Positions 26,270 through 35,155 are shown, counted from the stretch's first letter. The stretch is DNA of 64,000 bases from Acidobacteriota bacterium (GCA_023391155.1 JAEWBM010000029.1:16392-80391); one strand, 5' to 3'. The notes: generated by a model not told the origin, from the letters alone. Translations and numbers: made by a program.

Positions 26270-28914
26270 TCTTTTTCGATGCGCATTTCGTGATCGAGAT
26301 ACCCCTCGAACGTATCGTCATGCGAGATAACAAACAGCTGATCGAAGTGCGTTATCTGTCCGATCTGCATCGCCAGATTCTCGCGGCGCTCGGCGTCCAT
26401 ATTGGTCGTCGGCTCATCAAAGAACGCGATGCGAATATCGGAAAGCTGCTTCAGCAACGCCAGCCTTACTGCCAGAGCCGCCGCCATCTGCTCGCCGCCC
26501 GACAGACTCTGAAACGTCCGCTCGTGGCCCCCTTCTTCCAGCACTATGCCGTAATCTTCACACCACCTAAGCGTCTGTTCCGCATTGCCGAATATCTCGC
26601 GAAAAAGATTGTTCGCCTCCGCCGAGATGTGGTAAACGTAATTCCGTGCGACGAGCGGTGCGGCCTCCTTGAGAGTATCGCGAATAAACTGGGTGGTTTC
26701 AAGGGTTTTATCCAGTTCGAGCTTTTCCTTGCGGCCCGAGTCGAGCTCTTTCCGCAATTCGCTCAGCTTTTCCAGCTTTTCTTCCAGCTCACCGATCCTG
26801 CGTTCAGAATTTTCCCGCCGCACCCCGGCAGCCGCGGCCCTTGACCGGAGCGTTGAAAGCTCTTCCCGTGCCGCATTATGCCGTGCCGCGTCATATGCCG
26901 CGTCGGCGGATCTCAGAACAGCCTCGGCCTCGGCAAGCTCCGCCTCCGCTTTTCTAAGTGTTTCCTCGCATTCGGTCAGCCCCGCGGCGCGTTCATCGAA
27001 AACCTCCGCGGCCCGCGAATATTTAAGAAAGGTGCGATGGGCCTGTGCCGAACCATCGCGAACCTTGACCGCCTCGTCCCACATCGCGTCCAGGTCCTTG
27101 TATTTTTCCAACTCTTCCACCGCCAGCCGCCGGTCGCTCTCAAGCCGTTCGATGTTGCTTTCGATCTTGCCGATGGCCTCGCGGACCTCAGCCTCAAGTG
27201 CTGCTTCGTTTTCGAGTAGTCCGACGCGGCCGCGCGGGTCTCCAAGCTCCCGCAACGCCGACTCTGCGTGCCGGAACTTTCCTTCGATCTCGGCCGCCCG
27301 CTTCGCTGCCTCGTCCGCCGCGACTATCTCCGCCGCCAGCGACTTGCCCTCGGTGGCGATCTCGACGAGACGCTGCTCAAGCGCCACGGCGCGCTCGGCC
27401 GCACGTTCCGCATCGCGGGACGCCTTTATCTGCATCGAGGCTGCCGACCGCTCCGTCTCCAGCGCCGCGATACCCGCCCGCAGGGTATCGAACTGTGAAC
27501 TGACAAACCCCTCAAGCGTCTGGCCGTCCTTCAAATTCAAACAGCGCTCGGAAAGTATCGGGCACAGGCCGCCCTTTATCTCGGCCTGAAAACGCTCGTC
27601 GCGTTCAAGCTCCGCCCGCATCGCGGCGAGCCGCGCCACTATCTCGGCCTCGCGCTTCTCGGCGTCCTTGGCAAGGGTGCCGTTCTTCGCTGCTTCTCGG
27701 GCGGCGGCCAGTTCCGCATCTGCCTCGCGGTACTGGGCCCGCCTTTCGTCACGCCGGGCCTCGAGGGCCGCCTTTCTCACCGCCTGCGCCTGTTCCCGTG
27801 CCACCTCTTGCCTAGCACTCTCGACCTGCTTCTCAAGCCGTTCCTGCTCGGGCATCAGCGGCCGCAGCCGAGCGATCTCGGCGTGAGCCGCGAGTATCCG
27901 GTCAAACCTCTCTCGCGTATGCTTCTCGTCGGTCTTGACCCGTGCCTCGGCGGTCTCGATATCACGCAGCGTATGCCGCAGCTTCTCCCGCTCGGCCCGT
28001 TCGCGTTCGAGTTCGGTGATGCGGCCAAGCGTGCGTTCATATTGCTCCGCGAGATCCCTGACCTCGGCGATCCGCTCGCGAGCCTCGCCCGATTCCGCGA
28101 GCTCAGCCCGCTTCTGCCCAACTATCGTCTCGCACCTGAGCTTTTCCGCGGTCAAGCGATCGAATGTCGACCGTGCCTCATTGGCGGCCGTGGCCTGTTT
28201 TTCCAAAGCGTCAAGTGACGCGGAGGCCGCCTCCATATCCCCCGTCAGCTTCTCGATTTCGTCCGCAAGCACGGCAAGTTCCTGCTTTGCCGCCGCGAGC
28301 TCGTTCTCGATATCTTCCGCACCCTCGAGCTGGCCCTCTGCACGGCCGAGCGATTCGCGCAGGTCCGCGATCTGCTGCTCGATGAACCGTTGTGTTTGCA
28401 GCAGCTCGCTTGCCGCGCGGCGATATTCTTCGACCTTTAGCAAGGTGTCAAAGGTCGTCTTTCTCTCGGCCGGAGACGCCAAAAAGATCGCTGTCAACGT
28501 CCCCTGCGGCACACCGATAGCGTGCTTAAACAGCGCGGTCAGATCGGTGCCCGGCTCAACGCCCAGATGCTGCCACAGGAATCGGCAGACCTCGATCCGC
28601 TTTTCGGCGATCCGCTGCCCGATACGCGGGTCGTAAACGTAATATCCGGCCCCCGTGTCGCGGTAAACAACGTAATCGCGGCCATCGGCACTGCTTTCAA
28701 ATGTGACGTAGACGCTGCCCTTTTTCGTCCCGCGGGTCCGGAACTCATCCTTTTTGTAATCGAGCACATCGAAAAGGGCCCAGGCGATCGCCTCGATGAT
28801 CGTCGTCTTTCCGGCACCGTTCTCGCCCGTGATCGCAGTCGTGCCTCTCGAGAACTCGAATGTGGAGTTTCGATGAGATTTGATATTCTCAAGCTCGAGC
28901 TTTTTGATCAGCAT
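26266..28914 (-). CDS. SMC/Rad50/SbcC-like ATPase with atypical CX6C hook
   Basis: 882 residues from the ATG at 28914 (MLIKKLELENIKSH); a TTG three codons earlier is less likely. Walker A is TGENGAGKTTIIEAIAW, the signature LSGGEQMAAALAVRLALL and Walker B IAFFDEPTTNMD. In between are two long coiled-coil arms. At the midpoint, near residue 450, is CPILSERC where Rad50 proteins carry a CXXC zinc hook, so here the two Cys are six apart. These ATPases normally work with the nuclease Mre11/SbcD, which is not adjacent. rnhA is translationally coupled downstream. Confidence 0.88.
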   Translation of the reverse strand: MLIKKLELENIKSHRNSTFEFSRGTTAITGENGAGKTTIIEAIAWALFDVLDYKKDEFRTRGTKKGSVYVTFESSADGRDYVVYRDTGAGYYVYDPRIGQRIAEKRIEVCRFLWQHLGVEPGTDLTALFKHAIGVPQGTLTAIFLASPAERKTTFDTLLKVEEYRRAASELLQTQRFIEQQIADLRESLGRAEGQLEGAEDIENELAAAKQELAVLADEIEKLTGDMEAASASLDALEKQATAANEARSTFDRLTAEKLRCETIVGQKRAELAESGEARERIAEVRDLAEQYERTLGRITELERERAEREKLRHTLRDIETAEARVKTDEKHTRERFDRILAAHAEIARLRPLMPEQERLEKQVESARQEVAREQAQAVRKAALEARRDERRAQYREADAELAAAREAAKNGTLAKDAEKREAEIVARLAAMRAELERDERFQAEIKGGLCPILSERCLNLKDGQTLEGFVSSQFDTLRAGIAALETERSAASMQIKASRDAERAAERAVALEQRLVEIATEGKSLAAEIVAADEAAKRAAEIEGKFRHAESALRELGDPRGRVGLLENEAALEAEVREAIGKIESNIERLESDRRLAVEELEKYKDLDAMWDEAVKVRDGSAQAHRTFLKYSRAAEVFDERAAGLTECEETLRKAEAELAEAEAVLRSADAAYDAARHNAAREELSTLRSRAAAAGVRRENSERRIGELEEKLEKLSELRKELDSGRKEKLELDKTLETTQFIRDTLKEAAPLVARNYVYHISAEANNLFREIFGNAEQTLRWCEDYGIVLEEGGHERTFQSLSGGEQMAAALAVRLALLKQLSDIRIAFFDEPTTNMDAERRENLAMQIGQITHFDQLFVISHDDTFEGYLDHEMRIEKE

Positions 28915-29039
28915 TAGGTTCAAAAGTGCAGCGGGGCCGAAGGGAGAGGCTCGGCCATTGGGTCCCGGTTATTGCTATATCTCTAATTGTAGTTCAACGC
29001 CCGCCAACCTGAAAGAGCGGGCCAACTTCGCCTGACAAT

Positions 29040-29336
29040 ATGAAGATTAAAACCGGTGAAAGCGCGATCATGGTGCTCCATACGCCCCGCGAAAAGCTGC
29101 TCGGCATCGTCGATGAGATCGGCGAGGCCGGCATTTATATCCGTGCCATCGACCTCAGCTATTTCGATGATTGGTGCCGCTCGATCGCGGCAGATGAGCC
29201 CTATTTGGCGATGACGGATTACTTTATCCCGATGTGGCGTGTGGAGCGCGTGATGCGCGATGAGGGCGGCGAAGGAGCCCCATCTCTGAGCGAACAGTTT
29301 CGCCAAAGAACCGGGTTGGAACTCGGTGCTGTGTGA
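29040..29336 (+). CDS. Small conserved-looking cytoplasmic protein, unknown function
   Basis: 98 residues with no signal peptide or membrane segment. It contains the pattern TPREKLLGIVDEIGEAGIYIRAIDLSYFDDWCRSI and then TDYFIPMWRVERVMRDEG, resembling a compact alpha/beta regulator-like fold. No ribosome binding site stands out. It is in the short gap between the divergently read Rad50-like gene and a convergent DUF4097 gene. Coding status is supported by length, codon use like the neighbours and tight packing. I do not recognise a family. Confidence 0.55.
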   Translation: MKIKTGESAIMVLHTPREKLLGIVDEIGEAGIYIRAIDLSYFDDWCRSIAADEPYLAMTDYFIPMWRVERVMRDEGGEGAPSLSEQFRQRTGLELGAV

Positions 29337-30335
29337 TTATTCGGGACGCTTGATGCTGATGCTGCCGCTGTTGGTCGTCAGGTTCAGGCTGCAGGCCTCG
29401 CCCTTGCCGATAACAGCCGCGAGGTTCTTCGACCGCGAGGTCTCGTTGCGATAAGTAAATTCCATAGGCAGGTCCGTATCGAACGAGCCCCACCCATATG
29501 CCGCAGTAAGGTTACAAGACGACTGTTCCGGGATCAGCAGCCTGATCGAACCATTCGATGTCTTAAATCCGTAGATCCCGCCCGCGAGAAAGCTTCCGTC
29601 AAAGAGCACCGAGCCTGAGATCGAGTTTGCCTCGATCTGCCTGTGGGCCACCTTTTGCATCGAGATCGCTCCGCTCGCGGTCTTTGCACGAAAAAGGTCG
29701 CCGATCTGCCCCGGCGATACGTCATAGGCAAGAACGTTGCCCGTCGTACTCTCGATAGTGATCGCACCCGCCGAGCTTTCCACCGTCACGTCGCCCTGAA
29801 ATGCCGCCGCCTCTATCCCGCCGTTCACGTTACGGAACGCAAGGTTCCCTTCGATTATCTTTACGCTTGCCTTGCGGACGGAGTCGATCACCGTTTCCGT
29901 CGAGCGGCCCGAAATGTTAAGCGAGGCGCCTGTCGGCACATCCATTTCGATCTCGCTCCCGCTCAGGCATTCTGACATCGGAACGCGCGTCCGGGCGTCT
30001 TGTAGGTCGGAAGCGATCCAGACCCAGTTGGCCATGCCCGCACCGTCTTTTTCCAGCACCCGCAGATTAAATCCCCGGCCGTTTCTGACAAAGACCCGCA
30101 CTTCGTTTCTGTCCCAGCCGTTGATCCGCAAATTGCCGTCCGTTACGCAGAACTTGAGATTCACGTTCGCTGCCGCAGACAGCCTTGCCTCATTATCACC
30201 GGGCACGGCCGCAGCCTCCGGCGGCATCGGAAATCCCGGAGGCCTAGGCGCCGGCCGCTGGGCCGTAATGCTGACCGCACCGAATACAAGGCCCGCCAAC
30301 AGGGCTGCGGTAAATTTTGAAGCGGATCTAGTCAT
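29337..30335 (-). CDS. Secreted DUF4097-type beta-helix protein (putative adhesin domain)
   Basis: 332 residues beginning with a signal peptide (FTAALLAGLVFGAVSITAQ), then many short strands with the alternating pattern of DUF4097 (SVKIIEGNLAFRNVNGGIEA, VTVESSAGAITIESTTGNV, LNLTTNSGSISIKRPE). Such proteins are often encoded next to ECF sigma/anti-sigma genes, as here: it is 11 bases downstream of the anti-sigma gene. It is probably an envelope product of the sigma regulon. The biochemical function is unknown. Confidence 0.75.
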   Translation of the reverse strand: MTRSASKFTAALLAGLVFGAVSITAQRPAPRPPGFPMPPEAAAVPGDNEARLSAAANVNLKFCVTDGNLRINGWDRNEVRVFVRNGRGFNLRVLEKDGAGMANWVWIASDLQDARTRVPMSECLSGSEIEMDVPTGASLNISGRSTETVIDSVRKASVKIIEGNLAFRNVNGGIEAAAFQGDVTVESSAGAITIESTTGNVLAYDVSPGQIGDLFRAKTASGAISMQKVAHRQIEANSISGSVLFDGSFLAGGIYGFKTSNGSIRLLIPEQSSCNLTAAYGWGSFDTDLPMEFTYRNETSRSKNLAAVIGKGEACSLNLTTNSGSISIKRPE

Positions 30336-30346
30336 TATATGGGCGG

Positions 30347-31237
30347 CTATCTGAGGCTAGCCATCAACTCTTCACGTTCACCGACCGAGTTCAACAGGTC
30401 GATCTTATTCTGGTAGGCCGCGTACAGTATCTGCTTCGCCGCCTGGTCGCGCGGGTTCCGCCTTACGACCTGCTGCATTCGGCTGATCGAATCGTTCACG
30501 ATCGCCAGGTCACGTTCGAACGCGATCCGCGACGAAGGCGGCAGCACACGGTCTTTCTGCATCTCGACCGACGTATTTAGTTCCTCGATCGTTCGTATAT
30601 AACTTTCTTCGCCGGGCACATACTGCAGCGTCATCGCCCGCGGTTCATTGTTCTGGACCGACGTCCTGGTACGCACCGGCGGGCTGTATCGTGCCGTTTG
30701 GGCCACCGGCCTCGGCCGTTCGGCCGAACGGGGCTCTTCCACGGCCGTAAATGTAGCCTCTCCGTCCGGAACCGTGCTCACCGTGATTTCGCGCTGCGGC
30801 GGTGGGGCCGGCTGTGATGTCTGTACCTGCGGCGTCGTAACCGTTTGGGCTATTTCGTTCACATCGCCGCGGCCCGACAGGAAATAACTTCCCCCGATGA
30901 CCGACAAGACGATCACCCCGGCAGCCGCCGTCAACGACGGGCTTAGCAATTGAACGCTTAAAAATGCATATGCGCGTTCCCAAAATGGGGCTCGCGACCG
31001 TTCGGTCTCTATCGATTCGGAAATGCGGTCCCACAAACGGTGTGTCGGAACAAGTGTGTTGAGGTCGCGGTCAAGGGCTGCGAAAACGACGGAGTTCTCT
31101 TCTTCCGCATCGGCCAACAGGGCCGCGCACCCGTCACACGCATCGATATGGTATGTGATCGAATCGGCAAGTTCCTGCGACGCCTCACCGTCGAGGAACA
31201 TCTGTATCATGCCTTCATCTAAACACTCTCGTCTCAT
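30347..31237 (-). CDS. Membrane-anchored zinc-finger anti-sigma factor
   Basis: 296 residues. The N-terminal region (about 1-60) has the ZAS motif H-x3-C-x2-C (HIDACDGC), which binds the partner ECF sigma factor. One membrane helix is near residues 100-125 (AAGVIVLSVIGGSYFL), followed by a Pro/Thr-rich linker and a C-terminal helical domain (RIAFERDLAIVNDSISRMQQVV). It overlaps the sigma gene by 4 bases, the normal arrangement for a cognate pair. The C-terminal part is presumably the periplasmic sensor. Confidence 0.88.
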   Translation of the reverse strand: MRRECLDEGMIQMFLDGEASQELADSITYHIDACDGCAALLADAEEENSVVFAALDRDLNTLVPTHRLWDRISESIETERSRAPFWERAYAFLSVQLLSPSLTAAAGVIVLSVIGGSYFLSGRGDVNEIAQTVTTPQVQTSQPAPPPQREITVSTVPDGEATFTAVEEPRSAERPRPVAQTARYSPPVRTRTSVQNNEPRAMTLQYVPGEESYIRTIEELNTSVEMQKDRVLPPSSRIAFERDLAIVNDSISRMQQVVRRNPRDQAAKQILYAAYQNKIDLLNSVGEREELMASLR

Positions 31238-31836
31238 AACACCTCTTTACCCTTTACGCCGTAATATTTCGCAAATTCGTTTCGCGCCCTGGCGACAAAG
31301 GTCCCGATACTTTTTTCGTTAAGCGAAAGGCTCTCGGCGATCTCTCTGTAAGACAGCCCCTGTTGTTTCAGTACCAGACAGCTTCGCAGCGGCTCTTTTA
31401 CCTTGTTCAGTGCCTGTCTGATCTGGTTCACCTCGCTTAATTGTTCATACTCTGATTCGATCGAATATACCGCGTTTTCCCCTGTTTCTTTGACGTAATT
31501 CTCGTCTCGCGTGTTCGCCCTTATATTTCCACGCACCGTGTTCTTGGCCAGGTTTAACGCCACTCTGATCAGCCACGGCCTCAGCATCTCGGGGTCGCGG
31601 ATCGAATCCGAATGCTTATAAAGCCGAATGAAAACCTCCTGAGTGACGTCCTCTGCCAGCCCGGCATCGTGGACGACGGAGCGCGCCGCGCGAAATACGG
31701 TCCTATGGTGCAGCGTGAACGCCTCCTCAAAATCGACCTCTACTTTCGCCGCTGCGGCTGTTGTGCGCTCGGACATCGAGTCCACTAGAGTTTCCGTCAC
31801 TTTTCCCATTTCAGCATCGATCGAATGCTTCCACAT
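31234..31836 (-). CDS. ECF-family RNA polymerase sigma factor
   Basis: About 200 residues from the ATG at 31836; an ATG at 31809 is also possible, and a longer frame from 31974 overlaps the DUF58 gene and is unlikely. Region 2 is LHHRTVFRAARSVVHDAGLAEDVTQEVFIRLYKH with PWLIRVALNLAKN. Region 4 is PLRSCLVLKQQGLSYREIAESLSLNEKSIGTFVARAR. It is held inactive by the overlapping zinc-finger anti-sigma factor. Its regulon may include the DUF4097 gene downstream. Confidence 0.9.
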   Translation of the reverse strand: MWKHSIDAEMGKVTETLVDSMSERTTAAAAKVEVDFEEAFTLHHRTVFRAARSVVHDAGLAEDVTQEVFIRLYKHSDSIRDPEMLRPWLIRVALNLAKNTVRGNIRANTRDENYVKETGENAVYSIESEYEQLSEVNQIRQALNKVKEPLRSCLVLKQQGLSYREIAESLSLNEKSIGTFVARARNEFAKYYGVKGKEVL

Positions 31837-31876
31837 AAGATACACCACTAAACGCGGTTTTGTGACAACGATCGGG

Positions 31877-33307
31877 TCAATATGGTAATACGACAGCGGC
31901 AGAACGAAGTTCCTCGGGTAAGGTGTCCGCCGGGGCCGCGGTGAGCAGGAAAAGGTGGGTCCCGGTGGACTCATTTATCGCGGTGGCCAGGCGTTCGAAC
32001 GGCTCCCCGTCGAACGCCTCTTCAAAGCTCGGCTCGACAACGGCCAGCCTCCGCAGGTCCTCGTATAGATGCTTGGGACCGATCCCTCCTTCTGCAGGAG
32101 TATCGTCCAGGATCAGCGTCACCTCCGCCTGCTCATCGGTAAAGTGTGAAACTAGCGAAGCGGCAAGGGTGACTGCCCGTTCAAACCTCTCGAGCTTTTC
32201 CGCCTTTCCCGCCTGCTCGGCCTCGATCGTCTCGCGAAGCGATCGCTTTGGCTTCTCGTCAGCGGGCAGCCGGGTGTCGAAAAATATGATCACCCGTTTG
32301 TCGTCTTCCGCGGCAAATTCCCTCACGACCAGGCTCCGCGACCGGGCAGTCGCTTTCCAGTCCACGCGCCGCATATCGTCGTTCGGATGGTAATCCCGCA
32401 ACGCAAGCAGGTCCTGTCCCGAGCCCCTCTTCATCGACATCAGGTCGCCCGTCTCAAGAGGCTGATCGTCCAGCTCATTCGTTATAGGCTCGATCGGCGG
32501 GAAAACGATCAGCTCCGTCTCGCGTGCCGAGAGCCGCCGCCGATGGCGAAAGAAAGCGAACGGGAACCGCGTCGAGAGCTCAAAATCCTTGATGATCAGC
32601 CGCCCTCGCTCCGGAAAAATATGCTCCGTCCGCCGCTCGACCGTTTCGCCGCGGGGAATGTGAACAAAATAATCCAGCGTCCGGCGGATAACCGGCGGCC
32701 GCGAAAGCCTCTCCGCTATCGCCCGCGGGAGCAATTTGCGCAGCTCCGGGGCTGCAGCGGATTCCTCCATCTCATTCCCCCGCACCTCCGCGATCACCGA
32801 AAAGCTGGGGAAAAACCGCTTGCGGTTATGAAGGCTGACCAGGATCGGCGTCACCTCGCCGGCAAATATCGTTTCCGGGAAGCGCATTTTCACATCCAGT
32901 TTCTTGACCGAGATCCCCCCCGCGATAAACCCCGCCACCATTGCCGCCGTCAGAAAAGAGAGCACCAGAAAAAGAAGATTATTGCCCGTGTTCCATGCAG
33001 AAAACCCGACGATCACGATCAGCCCCAGCATTATCGCCCCGCCCATCGTGAACTCGAACGGCAGGTTCATTTGCGACGCTTCCCTGCTCGCATTTCGTGC
33101 AAGCGGCGGGACAACAAAGATGATGATCAGTAGAACGAAAAGAAGCGAGACGCCCGCGGCGATCCCCGCCAGGCGTGGCTGATCGGTGCTATGAAGGTAT
33201 AGAGTGAGAACGGCAAGGCCGATCCCGCCGAGGATCACGCCCGCTCCAAGGATGCCGTTTCTGAGGTCGCGAAGACTAAAAAGCTGGCTAAGAGATCGAA
33301 GTTCCAC
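31877..33307 (-). CDS. DUF58 domain membrane protein
   Basis: 476 residues. Four membrane segments lie in the N-terminal 150 residues, in two pairs. The DUF58 core is GSGQDLLALRDYHPNDDMRRVDWKATARS followed by a VWA-like fold (VIIFFDTRLP with the Asp of a MIDAS-like site). It begins 9 bases after the MoxR gene. MoxR-DUF58 pairs are a widespread chaperone-like system for assembling or activating protein complexes, often in the envelope. Confidence 0.88.
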   Translation of the reverse strand: MELRSLSQLFSLRDLRNGILGAGVILGGIGLAVLTLYLHSTDQPRLAGIAAGVSLLFVLLIIIFVVPPLARNASREASQMNLPFEFTMGGAIMLGLIVIVGFSAWNTGNNLLFLVLSFLTAAMVAGFIAGGISVKKLDVKMRFPETIFAGEVTPILVSLHNRKRFFPSFSVIAEVRGNEMEESAAAPELRKLLPRAIAERLSRPPVIRRTLDYFVHIPRGETVERRTEHIFPERGRLIIKDFELSTRFPFAFFRHRRRLSARETELIVFPPIEPITNELDDQPLETGDLMSMKRGSGQDLLALRDYHPNDDMRRVDWKATARSRSLVVREFAAEDDKRVIIFFDTRLPADEKPKRSLRETIEAEQAGKAEKLERFERAVTLAASLVSHFTDEQAEVTLILDDTPAEGGIGPKHLYEDLRRLAVVEPSFEEAFDGEPFERLATAINESTGTHLFLLTAAPADTLPEELRSAAVVLPY

Positions 33308-33316
33308 CTGGGGTGT

Positions 33317-34330
33317 TTACACGGGGACGGCCACGGTCTGCAGTATATCGAGCAGTGCCTGTTCGGCTTCGCGAGTGCGGTTTCTTACGGCCGACGCTCG
33401 GGCGCTTACGATAACGCGATGGGCAAAGCACGGCAGCACCAGCCGCTTGATATCGTCGGCAATGCAGTAATCCCGCCCCTCGATGAGCGCCATCGATTGT
33501 GCCGAGCGGAAAAGTGCCAGGCTCCCCCGCGGGCTGATGCCCAGCTCGAACGCTTCCGACCGACGCGTAGCGTCCACGATCTTCAGCAGGTAATCGACCA
33601 AGAGCTCATCCACCCGGACGCGCGTGACCATCGCCTGCAGCACCTGAACGTCTTCCGCCGACAGCACCGGTTCCATCTTATCGAGCGGATCGGTCCTTTC
33701 GCGGTCGTGAAGTATCGCCCGCTCGTCTTCCATGCTCGGGTAGCCCATGTGCAGCCGCAGCATAAAGCGGTCGAGTTGTGATTCCGGAAGCGGATAGGTC
33801 CCGTGGTGTTCCGACGGGTTCTGCGTGGCGATCACGATGAACGGCTGCGGCAGCTTCCGCGAGACGCCCTCGACCGTCACCTGTTCCTCGGCCATCGCCT
33901 CAAGCAATGCGGATTGCGTCTTCGGCGTCGCCCGGTTGATCTCATCGGCAACAACGACATTTGAGAATATCGGCCCCGGCTTCCATTCGAAGTCCCCCGA
34001 CCGCTGGTCGTAGATCGATAAGCCGATCACGTCCGAGGGCAAAAGGTCCGATGTGAACTGTATCCGCTGTATCGAAAGATCGAGGGCGCGCGCCATCGCG
34101 TTCGCAAGCGTCGTCTTTCCGATCCCCGGCACATCCTCGATCAGCAGATGCCCCTGCGCAAGAAAGGTCACCAAGCCGAACTTCACCGTTTCGGTCTTGC
34201 CGCGGATCACCCCCTCGATCGCCGCCTGCAGCTCGCCGATCTTTTGCGCCGCGTCAAAACCCGCCATGGGCGGCGCTCCCGCGGGCGCGGCACTATCGAT
34301 CCAATCTCTCATCGCTGTGTCGGAAGCCAT
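33317..34330 (-). CDS. MoxR-family AAA+ ATPase
   Basis: 337 residues from ATG34330; the reading frame stays open to 34378. Walker A is EDVPGIGKTTLANAMARAL, Walker B VVVADEINRATPKTQSALLEAM, sensor 1 FIVIATQNPSEHHGTYPLPESQLDRF, and a lid domain follows. MoxR ATPases act with VWA/DUF58 partners, and the DUF58 gene follows after 9 bases. The upstream gap of 220 bases to the pilin gene holds the divergent pilin promoter. Confidence 0.9.
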   Translation of the reverse strand: MASDTAMRDWIDSAAPAGAPPMAGFDAAQKIGELQAAIEGVIRGKTETVKFGLVTFLAQGHLLIEDVPGIGKTTLANAMARALDLSIQRIQFTSDLLPSDVIGLSIYDQRSGDFEWKPGPIFSNVVVADEINRATPKTQSALLEAMAEEQVTVEGVSRKLPQPFIVIATQNPSEHHGTYPLPESQLDRFMLRLHMGYPSMEDERAILHDRERTDPLDKMEPVLSAEDVQVLQAMVTRVRVDELLVDYLLKIVDATRRSEAFELGISPRGSLALFRSAQSMALIEGRDYCIADDIKRLVLPCFAHRVIVSARASAVRNRTREAEQALLDILQTVAVPV

Positions 34331-34382
34331 TAGATTCGGGCGGCGAAAAATGCGGCTCTTACAAAACTCGCCAATCAACTAG

Positions 34383-34411
34383 TTTACAGGATTCTTGTCC
34401 TAAAATGTATA
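34383..34411 (+). promoter_or_regulatory. Candidate promoter of the pilin gene
   Basis: TTTACA (34383-34388) and TGTATA (34406-34411) with a 17-base spacer. It is the best sigma70-like match in the gap and points toward the pilin gene, which would give a leader of about 130 bases containing the inverted repeat at 34450-34523. Confidence 0.45.
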
Positions 34412-34449
34412 TCTATTCTCGTCCTGCACCGCCCCCGGGCCTCTGTCCA

Positions 34450-34523
34450 TTACACGAACAGTTTGCAATATTGCGGCAAAAACATCTAAACTTTTGAAAC
34501 ACCGCCTGATGCTGTTCGTGTAA
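34450..34523 (+). repeat. 12-bp perfect inverted repeat around a central palindrome in the pilin leader
   Basis: TTACACGAACAG (34450-34461) is repeated inverted as CTGTTCGTGTAA (34512-34523). Between them is the 10-bp palindrome GCAATATTGC (34465-34474). The structure ends 27 bases before the pilin start and includes no T tract. It may be a long-range leader stem or paired operator sites. Confidence 0.6.
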
Positions 34524-34550
34524 AGCAGTCGGAGGCACCCTATACGAAAT

Positions 34551-35030
34551 ATGAAGATCTATAGAAAATTGCACGCCGACCAGCGCGGTTTTAACCTGAT
34601 CGAGTTGATGATCGTTATCGCGATCATCGGAATCTTGATCGGCGTCGGGACCTATGGCTGGAGCGCGATGATGCAAGCCGGTAACGAGACGAGCGCTCAG
34701 CAGGCGATCCGAAACATTCAAACGCTGCAGGCTCAGTACGCATCGCGAAACAAGGGCCGCTTCGGCAATTTCGACGAACTTATCCGCGCCGTCAGTCTCG
34801 ATGAGAGCTTCGCCGGCGAACGGCCGATCGTCAATGGTTATATATTCACTTTGACGGTCGAGGAACCGACCGAGGGGCGCCCCGCGTTCTATTCGATAAA
34901 TGCCGATCCGCAGGTGGGCGAGGGCGTTACGCGTACCGGCACCCGGCATTTCTATACCGATTCGACTCTGTCAACCATCAGGGGCACCGACGAGAATCGC
35001 CCGGCCAAGGCCGACGACCCGTCAATTTAA
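34551..35030 (+). CDS. Type IV pilin / pseudopilin-like prepilin
   Basis: 159 residues. A short basic leader ends in the prepilin peptidase site RGFNLIELMIVIAIIGILIG, with cleavage expected between Gly and Phe and the conserved Glu at +5. A hydrophobic assembly helix and a globular head follow, with no obvious C-terminal disulfide Cys pair. It stands alone between the MoxR gene and a tRNA, without pil assembly genes. It could be a substrate of the machinery controlled by the Chp-like cluster at the left end, but that is inference. Confidence 0.85.
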   Translation: MKIYRKLHADQRGFNLIELMIVIAIIGILIGVGTYGWSAMMQAGNETSAQQAIRNIQTLQAQYASRNKGRFGNFDELIRAVSLDESFAGERPIVNGYIFTLTVEEPTEGRPAFYSINADPQVGEGVTRTGTRHFYTDSTLSTIRGTDENRPAKADDPSI

Positions 35031-35036
35031 CATTCA

Positions 35037-35111
35037 GCCGTCTTAGCTCAGTGGTAGAGCACTCGCTTCACACGCGATAGGTCAGAAGTTCAAATCTTCT
35101 AGACGGCACCA
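35037..35111 (+). tRNA. tRNA-Val (anticodon CAC)
   Basis: The cloverleaf is complete: acceptor GCCGTCT/AGACGGC, D stem GCTC/GAGC, anticodon stem CTCGC/GCGAT with loop TTCACAC, a five-base variable loop, T stem AGAAG/CTTCT with TTCAAAT, discriminator A and encoded CCA. The anticodon reads CAC, decoding GTG. The outermost anticodon stem pair (27-43) is a C-T mismatch. It begins 7 bases after the pilin stop and is followed by a strong terminator. Confidence 0.92.
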
Positions 35112-35117
35112 ATCATC

Positions 35118-35152
35118 AAAAAAAAGACACCCGTAAAAAGGTGTCTTTTTTA
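35118..35152 (+). terminator. Bidirectional intrinsic terminator after tRNA-Val
   Basis: AAAAAGACACC pairs with GGTGTCTTTTT around CGTAAAAA, with A and T runs on both sides. It serves the tRNA on the plus strand and the small minus-strand gene ending at 35156. Confidence 0.9.
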
Positions 35153-35155
35153 TCT

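Noticed and set aside
26669..27589. Long Ser/Ala/Arg-rich frame on the plus strand (306 residues)
   Set aside because: It lies entirely opposite the Rad50-like coiled-coil region; such frames arise from GC-rich, Glu/Ala/Arg-rich helices. No binding site or recognisable domain.
31837..31974. Longer start for the ECF sigma factor
   Set aside because: The extra N-terminus is Pro/Arg-rich, overlaps the DUF58 gene and is not part of the sigma family fold.
34413..34949. 178-residue frame opposite the pilin gene
   Set aside because: The pilin has a textbook prepilin signal; the antisense frame has none and runs through the promoter and inverted repeat.
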